A DNA stretch of 64,000 nt from Azorinus chamasolen (Eukaryota > Mollusca > Bivalvia > Cardiida > Solecurtidae), in assembly GCA_963576725.1 (NCBI GenBank), contig OY755242.1, positions 21,263,315 through 21,327,314 on the forward strand, given 5' to 3'. Under the pieces are notes generated by a model that saw only the letters and a program-made list of their open reading frames with translations, ran no database searches and was not told the origin of the DNA. Both the position numbers and the translations under genes were made by a program. Positions 41,177-50,920 of the stretch are shown here, piece after piece. The stretch's first letter is position 1. The number at the start of each line of letters is the position of its first letter.

Positions 41177-41473
41177 CAGGTATGCATCGCCTTCTAGGTC
41201 ATCTTACTGATTTAGTAACATGTAACCCAGTTCTCACAGATCATGAATATCGATGCGTCACTGCTAGGGGAGATATTCTGACAAGATGGTGAGTTCTTGC
41301 TTACCAGTGCGCTCAATGGTTGCTGCAGTCACATCTGCGCTGATTTGCAGGTGGATATCTCTACCAGTGATGTTTTCCTTTGCAGCCTCTGTCTGTCAGG
41401 TATGCATCGCCTTCTATGTCATCTTACTGATTTAGTAACATGCAACCCAGTTCTCACAGATCATGAATATCGA
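41177..41473. repeat. 77-bp direct repeat flanking a copied LINE fragment
   Basis: Two 77-bp copies (41177-41253 and 41397-41473, two differences) flank 41252-41394. That insert matches 143 bp of the endonuclease region of the nearby LINE (39758-39900) in the same orientation with about five to seven differences. The insert is internal to the LINE and lacks its 3' end. Confidence 0.85.
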
Positions 41474-41901
41474 TAGGAATATACATAACCTAGTAACCAT
41501 ACTGACCGCTCGTGAATATTGCTTTGCGTATGCAGGTAAATGCGGAGGCATGTAGGTAATCTTGTTACATTATTATGTATATTTCTATTTATTTTCCTTC
41601 GTGCATGCCCCAGACTTTTGATCCATAGTGTAGAATAGATGTGACCAAGGTGTCGAAAAGATTGCATCGGAAGATTTATAAAATGTACGAATTCAAAATT
41701 AGTTATGCATGAAGTATGATCCCTGCCGGGATAGTAGTTTCTGTGTTTTTTAGCAGCGACCATTTTTATGAAAATATAACCCTAGCTATGTAACGTTTTC
41801 TGGGACGCTAGTGTCCATTGTAAATTGCACTGTGGTCGGTCTTCCGAATATCATGCATACTTTTTGTTTTTAATATGTTGAGCATGTAACTAAATATAAT
41901 G

Positions 41902-42390
41902 AAATGCGGGTCGGGACATGCCAATTGCTAATTTGCCAAATCCTTTTTTGCTATATGCTAAATGCCAATTGCTAATTTGCCAAATGCTTATTGCTTTTTG
42001 CCAGTTGCTAATTGCCATTTATTATAGTTTCTTTTCTCTGAAGAGTGCTTTCTGGTACCCGGCAAATTTGATGGTATGTTTAGTAGGTCAAGTATCGCTA
42101 CCACATTGCATTTTCGGGACCTAGATCAGCGATATGGAATATTGATTGGGCCATTCTAAATGTCAATTGCTTATTTGCCAATTGCTAAATGTCAGTTGCT
42201 AATTTGCCAAATGCCAATAGCTAAATGCCAGTTGCTAGTTGCCATATTGTCATTAATTCTAATTTCTTTTCTCTGAAGAATGTTTTGCGAATCTAAGGAT
42301 TAGACATATCGGCGGGCTTCATTCTACAATGTGGTGTGTTGGCAAATGGCGGTTTAGCAAATGGCAAATGGCATGTCCCGACCCGCATTC
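41902..42390. mobile_element. TIR element with iterated TTGCTAATTTGCC motifs
   Basis: The ends AATGCGGGTCGGGACATGCC (left) and GGCATGTCCCGACCCGCATT (right) are perfect inverted repeats. The interior repeats AATTGCTAATTTGCCAA and GCCAATTGCTAAATG many times near both ends. It interrupts the RT of the second LINE. No transposase is encoded. The TIR does not identify a superfamily with confidence. Confidence 0.8.
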
Positions 42391-43191
42391 CATAAGACAA
42401 AAACATTTTTTTTTCAAAGCGTGTTGGATATGTACTGTAGACCACAGTATAATCTGCATAGAATATCACAGATAACTTTAAGTTATTGATACTGAAGATG
42501 TCACCGATAACTGTGATTATGTTGTTTTCTGAGTCATTGATATAAAATATGAACAATAGAGATTAGCTTGGATCACCTTGTTTCTCAGTCATATCGAGGA
42601 ATCAAGGCTGTATGGGATGTTTTTGTTGTATCGGATACGAGATGTCAGTGAATACGTGAATTAAGAACTAACGTGCTCATTTAACAGTTTGTTCCATAGA
42701 ACAGATCTCGAAATCTAAAAATGCACAATACAGTGTTTGACCTGAGTTTAGGGCATTCTTTATTACAGCGTATAATATAAATATACAGTCAGCGGTAAAT
42801 GTATGCTTTTGGAAGACGAATTAGTTCTGTTAATTTATTGTTTTTCCATACCAATTTGTTAGTCTGTTGAGTATTATTTGTGAAAATATATTTGCTAAGA
42901 TGTTTATATATTAGTGTTATCCCCCGTCGTATGTTTTGCTTATTTTGTGGACCCGCCTTTATGGATTGGCGTTATCTCATTATCCCAATATATCGGATAT
43001 TGTGCAAGGTTAAAGATTTTATTGAATGATTTGTGGAGAAAAGGTGATATGATTTCTTGTGTAGTTTTAAACATTTCGGAGCAGATATCATATGATCCAT
43101 AGCTTTTGCCACTTTTCTGTAAGAATATTGCACGTTTTATTTCCTCTTCCGATATTTCGCAATCAAAGTAATTATCTATTATACAGTAAAA

Positions 43192-43389
43192 TCTCTCTAT
43201 AACGGTCAATAAATTGTGTGTGTTAGTTGGTATTTAGGGCATGTGGTTGCTTAAAGCAAGTTGAAAGTAAAATAGAATGCTCCTATAGGAGCGTTCTGTT
43301 TTACCTTAACCTTGTTTTAAGCAGCCACTTGCCTTTAACACAAACTACGTGATGTGATTTAGTAGCCGTTATAGAGAGGGTTTACTCTA
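43192..43389. mobile_element. P-family TA-class MITE inside the second LINE
   Basis: CAGTAAAATCTCTCTATAAC on the left, GTTATAGAGAGGGTTTACTC on the right, flanked by TA. The centre is ATGCTCCTATAGGAGCGTTC. Confidence 0.85.
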
Positions 43390-43855
43390 TAATTCTCGTG
43401 CTCTTGATCACGGGTATGTGAAGGTTTGATTTTTTGTGTGTCGTATATTAATTTGAAATGGTTGAATAAATCTTTTATATCAAGAGTTGTGTCTATTTGT
43501 TGTTTATATTTGTAGGTATTTTTGTATTTTTTCAAAACGTTTTACAATCTGTTTTTTAATTTAGTTATTCTCAAACATTGTTGTTGTTTATATTCATGCT
43601 TTGCTTTGTTTTTTAATGTGACTGATATTGTGCGTGATAGAAAACAAATCACCTGACGTTGACCTTTGTGCAAGAATAAATTTAAGTTAGATGAGACAGA
43701 ATAAATCAGTAATCGCCAGAACATCGTACACTACCAAGAAGGCTCGATAAATCCGTGACTCAAATAGCATGGGGTTCGAACATCTCCAAGTTTATCCAAG
43801 TTTATTTGTATAAATTCACATGCCCCACATAATGTGGGAGACATCAGCATAACAT

Positions 43856-44266
43856 TTATACATTTTCAAATACAATAAATGCCACGTGCATAGTAAAAAG
43901 TGCACAAAACAGTAATGCCGGGAAACAGCTATACCTACTGTTATCTACGACGAGAGGGTAAAGGCATTTTACATGGCAGCTAGTCCATGATCGCCCTAAA
44001 TGGTGATCAATGGAAGTTGTTGTCTTGTCCGAGTCGATATGAATTAGATAAAAGAACAAATAGCTGGGATTAACTTTCCATAGTAAGTAGTCATCCTTTT
44101 TGTAATAATTATTGTTTTTGAAGACAAAATGGATTCTAGCTAAGGATTCAATTTCATCTGTTAGCTGGTGGACTTTTTTGTTTCTTATTTCGAATTCGAA
44201 AACAAAATAGCGTGCGTTCTTGAAGTGGGTGGCGATATCACCATCATAATGCCAGTTCAATCCCAC
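43856..44266 (-). CDS. Unrecognised reading frame of 136 codons
   Basis: The frame reads MGLNWHYDGDIATHFKNARY and onward, with KNNNYYKKDDYLLWKVNPSY in the middle and a hydrophobic C terminus. I do not recognise a family. It lies upstream, in the same orientation, of a 3'-UTR-like stretch (43790-43850) with ACAAATAAACTTGG on the minus strand, and next to a LINE. It may be part of a mobile element or chance. Confidence 0.2.
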   Translation of the reverse strand: MGLNWHYDGDIATHFKNARYFVFEFEIRNKKVHQLTDEIESLARIHFVFKNNNYYKKDDYLLWKVNPSYLFFYLIHIDSDKTTTSIDHHLGRSWTSCHVKCLYPLVVDNSRYSCFPALLFCALFTMHVAFIVFENV

Positions 44267-44439
44267 GAAACGACAGCTGCTAGACGAGAATGATGATTGA
44301 TGAATGGTGATTAATTTAAATTCTTACTATAAATGACTGTGTTTTACCGATATACGTATCCCCATCCAGATAACTTTGTGCTCACTTTCAACATGAGCGA
44401 ATACGAGACAAAGAATTTAGAGATTATTCTTTGTGTACA

Positions 44440-44580
44440 TATAAATATATATGTATGCACTTAATATGCATTTACACATATGAGAATGCATATGTATACA
44501 CATAGACATATACACACATGACTGCAAATATATAAATATACACAAAAACACATATATGTCATTGTCTACCTCTCTACATG
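44440..44580. repeat. AT/CA-rich simple sequence
   Basis: Imperfect ATATAC/ACACAT repeats. The frames here are not coding. Confidence 0.5.
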
Positions 44581-44586
44581 TATATG

Positions 44587-44769
44587 TACAGCAAATCCCT
44601 GCTAATGCGATCATTGTTTTAACAATTAAGGGATTCAAAGGCAGGTAGTGTTGCAGGACTGAAGTAACGCAGGGAACTCATAGTTCCAGGCTGCACTAAG
44701 CTACCGCTTGTCTAAAAACACGTAATTGGTAATATTTTGAGTGGTCGTTATAGCAAGGTCATACGGTAT
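44587..44769. mobile_element. P-type MITE, eroded
   Basis: TACAGCAAATCCCTGCTAAT on the left, GTGGTCGTTATAGCAAGGTC then ATACGGTA on the right. The inner stem has GGCAGGTAGTGTTGCAGGAC and the centre AACTCATAGTTCC. Confidence 0.6.
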
Positions 44770-44815
44770 AAGTCTTTGTATCTTTTTAAAAAACTGAATA
44801 CAACAGTTAACTAAC

Positions 44816-45000
44816 CATTCTCTTGCTGAATTGTGAAATACATTTCTCCTTCTTTACCCATTCCCTGTTGTATAATTACATATATATCTTCACTATGTAC
44901 ATGTAGTTCGCTGTGCAATCACTGCTCTGGAGTGCACTGGTTGCACAATCAACTTGTAAATAGTGCAGATCCTGATGAGACAGGTCCTGCAGGAATAGAA
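44816..45000 (-). mobile_element. I-family TTAA-class MITE, truncated
   Basis: It is the reverse of the full I element at 58030: TTCTCTTGCTGAATTGTGAA, CGCTGTGCAATCACTGCTCT and TTGTAAATAGTGCAGATCCT. It stops at the hairpin centre GGTCCTGCAGGA. Confidence 0.6.
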
Positions 45001-45145
45001 TAGCTTTGCACCAAGCACTCGAAATCCAATATCGAAAGCGTTAACCCCTATCCTGCTGCAAACAAAATTGTTCAAACTTCGATCCATTGACATATTGACT
45101 TACCTCCGATTAACTCAGGCTTATAGAAAAATTATTTACAGTGCG

Positions 45146-45190
45146 TAAACAGTTTTGATCCTGATTACACACCAAGTTATACAGGTTAAA
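45146..45190 (+). repeat. Half D-type hairpin
   Basis: GTAAACAGTTTTGATCCTGA then ACACACCAAGTTATAC. The right arm is absent. Confidence 0.35.
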
Positions 45191-45517
45191 CCACGCGGTT
45201 AGTCACAAACGATATGGACACAGATCAACCCCAACGTCTCCGGGCTAGTGATGGGACACCTGTCCCAGTAGCAATATTCGAACAATATTTGGAAAACGGT
45301 AACTGGCCCAGCAGCTGAATCCAAGCTGTTTAACAAATGATGACCATGTTGCGTCTGGTAAGCAAATAGTTAAAACGTAAAAATACGTTGGTATTCAACT
45401 TAAACCCAACCCTGTGGACTTATTGCACCAGCATCAAAGCAGGAATGTCGCGCGTTCGACATCCGTCAAGGTCTCGTTCTGATGGTCACCGATCGCCTAT
45501 CTGTCTGGTGTCTGGCA

Positions 45518-45768
45518 TTAACCCTTTCCCTCATATAAACGTGTTTTTCACGCATTTGCAAACTGAGTAAACCAAGATCAGATGGCTCCTAGAGGAGCTG
45601 TCTGATCACGGTCTACTCTATTTGCTAATATGATTTGATAGATATGTTTCTTTGCTTTCTAAAATGTCTACAATGTTTCACCTTCCATTTTTCATTATAA
45701 CTTTTTTGTTAATGAATATTCAGTAGGGCTTGAAATTTGACCTAATTACAGAGCAAGGGAAGGGCTGA
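45518..45768 (-). mobile_element. C-family TTAA-class MITE, reverse orientation (C5)
   Basis: TTAACCCTTTCCCTCATATA on the left is followed by the hairpin GCAAACTGAGTAAACCAAGA ... GGTCTACTCTATTTGC with GATGGCTCCTAGAGGAGC. The right end is CAAGGGAAGGGCTGA. Confidence 0.75.
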
Positions 45769-45899
45769 GGTGGGGGAATAGGGAGGTATTGTGTAAGGAA
45801 AGAAGGTGTCCTATAAACACTACCTTTATTGTTACCTACAGCCTGAAACGGCATCAGTGGTTTCAAGACTTGTCACTTCTAATTCATTTGTTTTAACCT

Positions 45900-46128
45900 T
45901 TAACACATTATCCCCTAGTGACGCATTTTTGCCCATCTTTAAAAGTCACTTTATGAAACCATTGTGATAAATAGAGCATTTGCTCCTATAGGAGCAAATG
46001 CTCTTTTTATCACAATGGTTTCAAACTAAAAAATTCTAATGTTTTCCTTTCTTCTAATTAATGCTCCTTTTCGGGAGATAAATTCAAAGAGGTTAGGTCT
46101 AAAAATAGCATAGGAGAGAATGGGTTAA
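45900..46128 (+). mobile_element. E-family TTAA-class MITE, well preserved (E5)
   Basis: The central hairpin at 45957-46022 is nearly perfect: ACCATTGTGATAAATAGAGC, then ATTTGCTCCTATAGGAGCAA and the mirror. The right end is GGAGAGAATGGGTTAA. It shares the CTCCTATAGGAG centre with the unrelated P family. Confidence 0.8.
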
Positions 46129-46220
46129 TCTTGAATACTTAAAACTGGCTCCTCCTTTTCTGAATATTAATCAAACAAAAACTCGTACTAACATTAATCA
46201 CAGACGAAAATGATTTATAT

Positions 46221-46291
46221 GACAAACAGTGCAGACCCTGGTCAAACTCTATCTCGGGAACCCCTTGATCTGGGTATACAGTGTTTGCAAA
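46221..46291 (+). repeat. G-type hairpin
   Basis: GACAAACAGTGCAGACCCTG ... GATCTGGGTATACAGTGTTT, with a degraded centre. Confidence 0.5.
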
Positions 46292-46475
46292 GGTCTTATA
46301 TTCCCGCACATTGAAGGTTCATGTTGGTCACTTCTCTACTATTGCAGTGTCAGGGCGACCCCAAGATTCTTTCTGGACCCCTATAACGTTAGGCCTAACT
46401 CTTTCGCTGCCAACTTTTGTCGTCTGCAAATTTATCGTCTGCCGTAATTTTCTTTTCCGTTTTTCTACGTTTTAT

Positions 46476-46759
46476 TTAACCCGTTACCTCATAGGCTATT
46501 TTAGATATAATCTCTTTGACTAAATTTACCGAAAAGGAGCTTTAACTAAAGGAGCTTTAAAAAGGAGAAAGGAGCTTTAACTAGAGAAAGGAAACTTATT
46601 AGAATTTTGTAGTTTGAAACCAATGTGATAAATAGAGCATTTGCAAATGCTCTATTTATCACAATGGATTCATAAAGTGATGCTTTATTTATCACAATGG
46701 ATTCACGTAATGACGTTTACAGGGTCGTCAAAGGTCGTCAATATGAGGGAATGGGTTAG
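46476..46759 (-). mobile_element. E-family MITE, reverse, with internal duplications (E6)
   Basis: TTAACCCGTTACCTCATAGG on the left. GGAGCTTTAACT is repeated two to three times, and TTATCACAATGGATTCA is repeated twice. The right end is ATGAGGGAATGGGTTA. Confidence 0.75.
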
Positions 46760-46761
46760 CA

Positions 46762-46879
46762 GCAGTAACAAACAGTTTGGAACTTGTTGAGACGCCCAGT
46801 TACTCGGCGTCTCATCTGGTTCCCAACTGTTTGCATAGATGAAGTAATCACAGATGCGCATTAGCAGCGAAATAGTTAA
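46762..46879 (-). mobile_element. D-family MITE (D12)
   Basis: The hairpin ACAAACAGTTTGGAACTTGT ... CTGGTTCCCAACTGTTTGCA is followed by AAGTAATCACAGATGCGCAT and AGCAGCGAAATAGTTAA, the mirrored D left end. Confidence 0.65.
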
Positions 46880-46978
46880 CCCCGGCCTGGCTCGTATTTG
46901 CTTACAACTTGGATCCAGATGAGACACCGAGTATTTCTGCGTTTTGCCAGGACCCAAGCTGTTTGACAATTTGGTTAA
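46876..46978 (+). mobile_element. D-like MITE with CCCCGGCCTGG end (D13)
   Basis: TTAACCCCGGCCTGGCTCGT, the hairpin TTACAACTTGGATCCAGATG ... CCAGGACCCAAGCTGTTTGA, and a closing GGTTAA. It shares one TTAA with D12, so the two are head to tail on a single target. Confidence 0.65.
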
Positions 46979-47014
46979 TAGTTCTCAAAAAGTAGTGTCA
47001 TGCCACTTTGTCAA

Positions 47015-47221
47015 TACAGTATAACCTCTCTATAACGGCCACTAAATTACATCAAGTATTTTGTTTTAAAAGCAGGTGGCTGCTTAAAGCAAGGTGAAAG
47101 TAAAACAGAACGCTCCTATAGGAGCGTTCTGTTTTACTTTCACATTGCTTTATGCAGCCACCTGACCTAAATACCAATAAACTAAAATAATTTAGTGGCC
47201 TATATAGAGGGGTTTACTGTG
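47015..47221. mobile_element. P-family TA-class MITE
   Basis: CAGTATAACCTCTCTATAAC on the left, TATATAGAGGGGTTTACTGT on the right. The core is perfect: GAACGCTCCTATAGGAGCGT. Confidence 0.85.
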
Positions 47222-47303
47222 GTTTCTCAAACGCTAGATCCTATAGGAAGTAGTCAAGATGCCCTAGATCCAAATTAGAGCAGACATTGTTTTTGCAGCG
47301 AAG

Positions 47304-47496
47304 TACAGTAAAACCCTCTAAACCGGACGATAACTTTAACATGTATATCCGTCTTGTAATGTAGGTAGGTGCAAGTCATGCAGAAAGCTCCTCTAAGAGT
47401 TTGTTGCGTGACGTTCACCCTGCATTAAGCAGTCACCTGGCTAAACTATCTTAATTCTAATTTACTTCAATTCCGGTTTAGAGGGGTTTTACTGTA
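47304..47496. mobile_element. B-family TA-class MITE (B3)
   Basis: TACAGTAAAACCCTCTAAAC and CGGACGATAACTT on the left, TTCCGGTTTAGAGGGGTTTT then ACTGTA on the right. The centre is AAGCTCCTCTAAGAGTTT. Confidence 0.85.
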
Positions 47497-47675
47497 ATGG
47501 CTAAAGTGGTTGAAGGATTGGCTAATAATTGATTCTAATATAGAATCAGATTTAATGACATTTCCAGACTGTATTCACAGATGTTATGATTGTAAATACG
47601 TGCAATTAAACCCGTATACATCGATTACCGAATAGAAGTCTATATCTGTGTACTAAAGCCAGTTAGCTAGTAGCG

Positions 47676-47887
47676 TTATACATTCCCTCATATTGACGAC
47701 TTTTGACGACTCTGTAAAAGTCACTTTGTGAAACCATTGTGATAAACGCTCTATAAATGCTCTATTTATCACAATGGTTTCAATCTACAGAATTCTAAAT
47801 GTGTCCTTTTCTCCAGTTAGTATTCCTTTCCGGTAGATGTATTCAATGAGGTTGCATCTAAAAATAGCCTATGACGTAATGGGTTAA
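47676..47887 (+). mobile_element. E-family TTAA-class MITE (E7)
   Basis: TTATACATTCCCTCATATTG on the left, hairpin ACCATTGTGATAAACGCTCT ... CTCTATTTATCACAATGGTT, right end TGACGTAATGGGTTAA. Confidence 0.8.
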
Positions 47888-47889
47888 CA

Positions 47890-47951
47890 GAGGTTACAAG
47901 TTATGCAGAAAACTCAAATAGGAACTCTCTCTGCATTACTTTAGTCGTCAT
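47890..47951. repeat. P-type core fragment
   Basis: GTTATGCAGAAAACTCAAAT and AGGAACTCTCTCTGCATTAC. It lies between two TTAA-class elements and lacks outer arms. Confidence 0.45.
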
Positions 47952-47954
47952 GTA

Positions 47955-48204
47955 TTAACCCTTTCCCTGTTCTATAGTTAATCCAAATTTCAATACCTAC
48001 TGAATATTCATTGGCAAAATAGTTCTAAAGAAATATGGAAGGTGGAACATTGTAGACATTTTAGAAAGCACATAATCAGATCTATCAAATTCTATTAGCA
48101 AACAGAGTAGACCCTGATCAGACGGCTCCTCTGGGAGTCGTCTGATCTGGGTCTACTCTGTTTGCAAATGCGTGAAAACACGTTTATATGAGGGAAAGGG
48201 TTAA
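47955..48204 (+). mobile_element. C-family TTAA-class MITE, reference copy (C6)
   Basis: A 250-bp element with perfect TTAA on both sides, CCCTTTCCCTGTTC on the left and GAGGGAAAGGG on the right. The hairpin at about 48099-48166 is GCAAACAGAGTAGACCCTGA ... GGGTCTACTCTGTTTGC with GACGGCTCCTCTGGGAGTCG at the centre. Confidence 0.88.
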
Positions 48205-48268
48205 GCAATCCCCTTGTTTTAACACGCCTATGCTATAAAATCCATTCAGTCGTCAATTTAGACGGATT

Positions 48269-48376
48269 GCAATGTACACTGTCACCGGTAACCTGATTGA
48301 CCGTGCAATGTACACTGTCACCGGTATCCTGATTGACCGTGCAATGTACACTGTCACCGGTATCCTGATTGACCGA
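48269..48376. repeat. 36-bp tandem repeat, three units
   Basis: GCAATGTACACTGTCACCGG then TATCCTGATTGACCGT, three times with one variant position (TAAC/TATC). Confidence 0.95.
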
Positions 48377-48433
48377 TCTGATATATATATATATAAACAT
48401 CTTATACATAGATGCTGTGTCGAAAAACTCAAC

Positions 48434-48465
48434 ATTTCATCAGGATCCAATCTGTTTAACATTTG
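48434..48465 (+). repeat. Right half of a D-type hairpin
   Basis: CATCAGGATCCAATCTGTTT then AACATTTG. Confidence 0.35.
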
Positions 48466-48501
48466 TATAATAATTTCTCAAAGCACAAACGAAAGTAAGT
48501 A

Positions 48502-48709
48502 GAGTTAAAAACCACTAAACCGGACTTTCAACTAAGAATAAATATCGGTCTTAGAGACAGGTGTCAGCTAAATGCAGGATGAAAGTCATTCAGATAGCTC
48601 CCCGGGGAGCTTTTTGCATGACTTTCACCATGTTTTAAGGAGCCACCTGCCTAAAAGTATTTCAATTCTTCTCTACTAGAATACCGGTTCAGAGAGTTCT
48701 TTTACTGTA
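48502..48709. mobile_element. B-family MITE (B4)
   Basis: TAAAAACCACTAAACCGGAC on the left, TACCGGTTCAGAGAGTTCTT then TTACTGTA on the right. The centre is ATAGCTCCCCGGGGAGCTTT. It ends 170 bp before the glycosyltransferase start. Confidence 0.75.
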
Positions 48710-48879
48710 AATACATATAACAATTCAGACTTGTGACAGGTAACGTGTTATTGATTGCCACATAACAATATGTAGGCTTCGAGTTGACAGAAGTGTGATA
48801 AGAGACGCTCGCAGGGAGCATATTTGTAAGTCAATATAAAGTTTCTGATGAATTATTCAGTACTGAGACCACGAAAACG

Positions 48880-49700
48880 ATGTTTTTCACTGGAAGGAAA
48901 TTTCTAAGATGCGTAAAAGTAATATTATTGTTTTGCGTCAGCATGACAATCATGCAATATATAATTTTCTTTAAATTTAGTAACCACAAACGAACGTTAA
49001 ATAAAACTTTAGGTGAAATAAAAAACAAGCGGTCATTGGATATTGTCCCTTATGACGATGATCAGGAAGTCTTTAATGGTCGTTCGCAATTTGATAAGAC
49101 ACGCGGTTATCAGTTCAAAACAGACAGAAGAGTAACATATGTGGATTGCAGGAAATTATTTCAGGGCGACAGGAAAGAGTTACAAAGAGCCAAGTTGTCA
49201 ATAAAACACAGTAACATCCGAGATAACAAGAAAACATTTGTGGATATGACAAGGAACTGTGAAGAATTTATACGCGACAGGGAGTATATAATGTCATCAC
49301 TAACAGAGGAAGAAGAAAATTTCCCCATCGCTTATAGCATAAGCTTATACCATGATGTGGAACATTTTGAGATGCTACTTCGGGCGATCTACAGGCCACA
49401 AAATAGTTACTGCATTCATGTGGACAAGAAAAGTGCTAAAAGCGTGTTCGATGCCATAAAAGCTATAGCGTCTTGTTTTCCCAATGTTTTCTTGGCATCA
49501 AAGCTATTTTCTGTAATATGGGCCGACGTGAAAGTCCTAGAAGCAAATATTCAGTGTGCAACGGACTTGTATCACCATAGCAACCGTTGGCGATACTTCA
49601 TTAACTTATCTGGACAGGAATTTCCACTGAGAACCAACCACCAGATTGTAAAAATTTTAAAAGCTCTTAATGGCGCAAACAACATTGAAGGACGTAAAAG
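48880..49700 (+). CDS. Core 2/I-branching beta-1,6-GlcNAc transferase-like (GT14), first coding exon
   Basis: The exon codes for 273 residues plus two bases of the next codon. Residues about 11-31 are a single hydrophobic anchor after a basic N terminus, as in type II Golgi enzymes. A stem follows to about residue 145, then the first half of the GT14 branch domain: PIAYSISLYHDVEHFEMLLR, AIYRPQNSYCIHVDKKS, and RYFINLSGQEFPLRTN with IVKILKALNGANNIEG. These are the family hallmarks in the right order. Known relatives transfer GlcNAc from UDP-GlcNAc in beta-1,6 linkage onto mucin-type core or poly-lactosamine acceptors. The frame ends at a strong donor, AAAAG|GTAAGT (intron from 49701), in phase 2. 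The remaining third or more of the domain was not found in the next 14 kb, so it lies outside the window, in small exons I missed, or is lost. The ATG chosen is the first in frame before the anchor. Confidence 0.85.
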
Positions 49701-49706
49701 GTAAGT
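49701..49706 (+). other. Splice donor of the GT14 exon
   Basis: GTAAGT after AAAAG matches the consensus donor. The in-frame stop TAA overlaps it, so translation into the intron would end at once. Confidence 0.75.
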
Positions 49707-50285
49707 TTGAATCTTGTAGAGAAGGTTGAATCTTGTAGATGTATATTTTTCATTCGAAAACAACTTTCCGAATCAAACTGGTATCATTCATGAGAAGTTT
49801 AATCAACAAAATGATCTAAATCATGTAGATGAAAACACGAAAACATCTTAAATTTGAACATAAATACAGTTCTTTCAAACATGTGCAAAAGGGATGGGAG
49901 TATAGACATTAAACTTTCAGAGCCGGACATTACACTTCCCCTTTCATAATGTAAAAACAGACTTTAAAGATATATTGTGTATATGAATGTGCCCTTGCTT
50001 GTTTGATATAGTTTTGACTTTCATATTTCTTTATTTTTGTTCATTTTAGAGTCCATAATTACTTTAATTATAACAAGTACAAATTTAATCAGTTTATGGT
50101 TAAATGTGCCCATAAATAGTATTTGTAAATTGCAATCAATATAAACATTGAACCAAGGTTTGATTATTACCGAATCCGTTACAGAATGTCCCCACAAACG
50201 AAACGGACAAAAGGTATTGATGAACAATATTTCATAAATTTTAAACCAATCACAGGTCATCACTGGGTTATCATGACAACCAACA
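49707..50285. other. Putative intron start, no features
   Basis: AT-rich, with no acceptor-plus-coding pair resembling the rest of a GT14 domain. Confidence 0.4.
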
Positions 50286-50680
50286 CTTTTGAAACATCTG
50301 TCATGAAGATTGGGGTACCCATGTACCCCTACTTACCAATTTTCACCAAAATTAAATAATATCTACAGTGTGACCAATCAGAGGCCACCACACTGTGACC
50401 ATGGTAACCAAGTCTTTCAAAACACCTTTGATTGGGTTCGGGGTACCCAAATAACCCTAAATACCAATTGTCAGCAAAATCGAACAAAATGCAACAATAT
50501 CTAGTTTCAGACCATTACCTACCGAGAAATATTTCTGACAAGTTCACGGTGAAAGAAGAAGAAGAGAAGAAGAAGAATAGGATGAATCGGCGGAATCGGA
50601 AAAAAAGAATAATAATAACAAGAAACAGAGTAAACACAATATGTCCACCACTTCGTTTAGGGGGACATAATATTAAATTT
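50286..50680 (+). repeat. Dispersed repeat with internal duplication and AAGAAGAAG segment
   Basis: TTGGGGTACCCATGTACCCC and CGGGGTACCCAAATAACCCT are diverged copies about 140 bp apart. An AGAAGAAGAGAAGAAG run follows, then ACAATATGTCCACCACTTCG and TTTAGGGGGACATAATA, a small hairpin end common in bivalve repeats. Confidence 0.55.
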
Positions 50681-50827
50681 AATCAAGATATGTTGAAACA
50701 CTTTGAAAAATAACGATTTTAACACGTTCAAGCAGTTTTGAGCCAGATCAGATTTTTAAAACGTTTTATGTATTGTGTAATGCAGAATATATTTCAGTCA
50801 GAAATTATCCTAAGATATCTTATCAAA

Positions 50828-50920
50828 TTAACCCTTTCGCTGCCAATGCATGCCGGATCTGTGATTACCTATGCAAACAGTTTGGATCCTGATGAGACAC
50901 CGAGTAACTCGGCGTCTCCT
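50828..50920 (+). mobile_element. D-family MITE left part (D15)
   Basis: This has the cleanest D left end: TTAACCCTTTCGCTGCCAAT, GCCGGATCTGTGATTACCTA, then hairpin TGCAAACAGTTTGGATCCTG and CGAGTAACTCGGCGTCTC. The minisatellite begins where the hairpin should close. Confidence 0.7.

Larger units (their letters stand above)
41480..43740 (-). mobile_element. Second LINE, reverse transcriptase remnant
   Basis: On the minus strand, 43542-43724 is a pre-RT region. 42940-43180 carries RT fingers (ISEEEIKRAI, KSGKSYGSYDI, ITPIHKGGSTK). 42390-42556 carries the palm (LFYINDSENNI-like, then FYADYTVVYS). 41480-41763 carries the RT C-terminal part with frameshifts. The catalytic YADD is changed to YADY. 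Two MITEs have inserted into it (43192-43389 and 41902-42390). It belongs to a different lineage from the LINE at 38.5-40.9 kb. Confidence 0.8.

Noticed and set aside
41918..42124. 68-codon frame MPIANLPNPFLLYAKCQLLI and onward
   Set aside because: It translates the CCAATTGCTAA iterons of a MITE.
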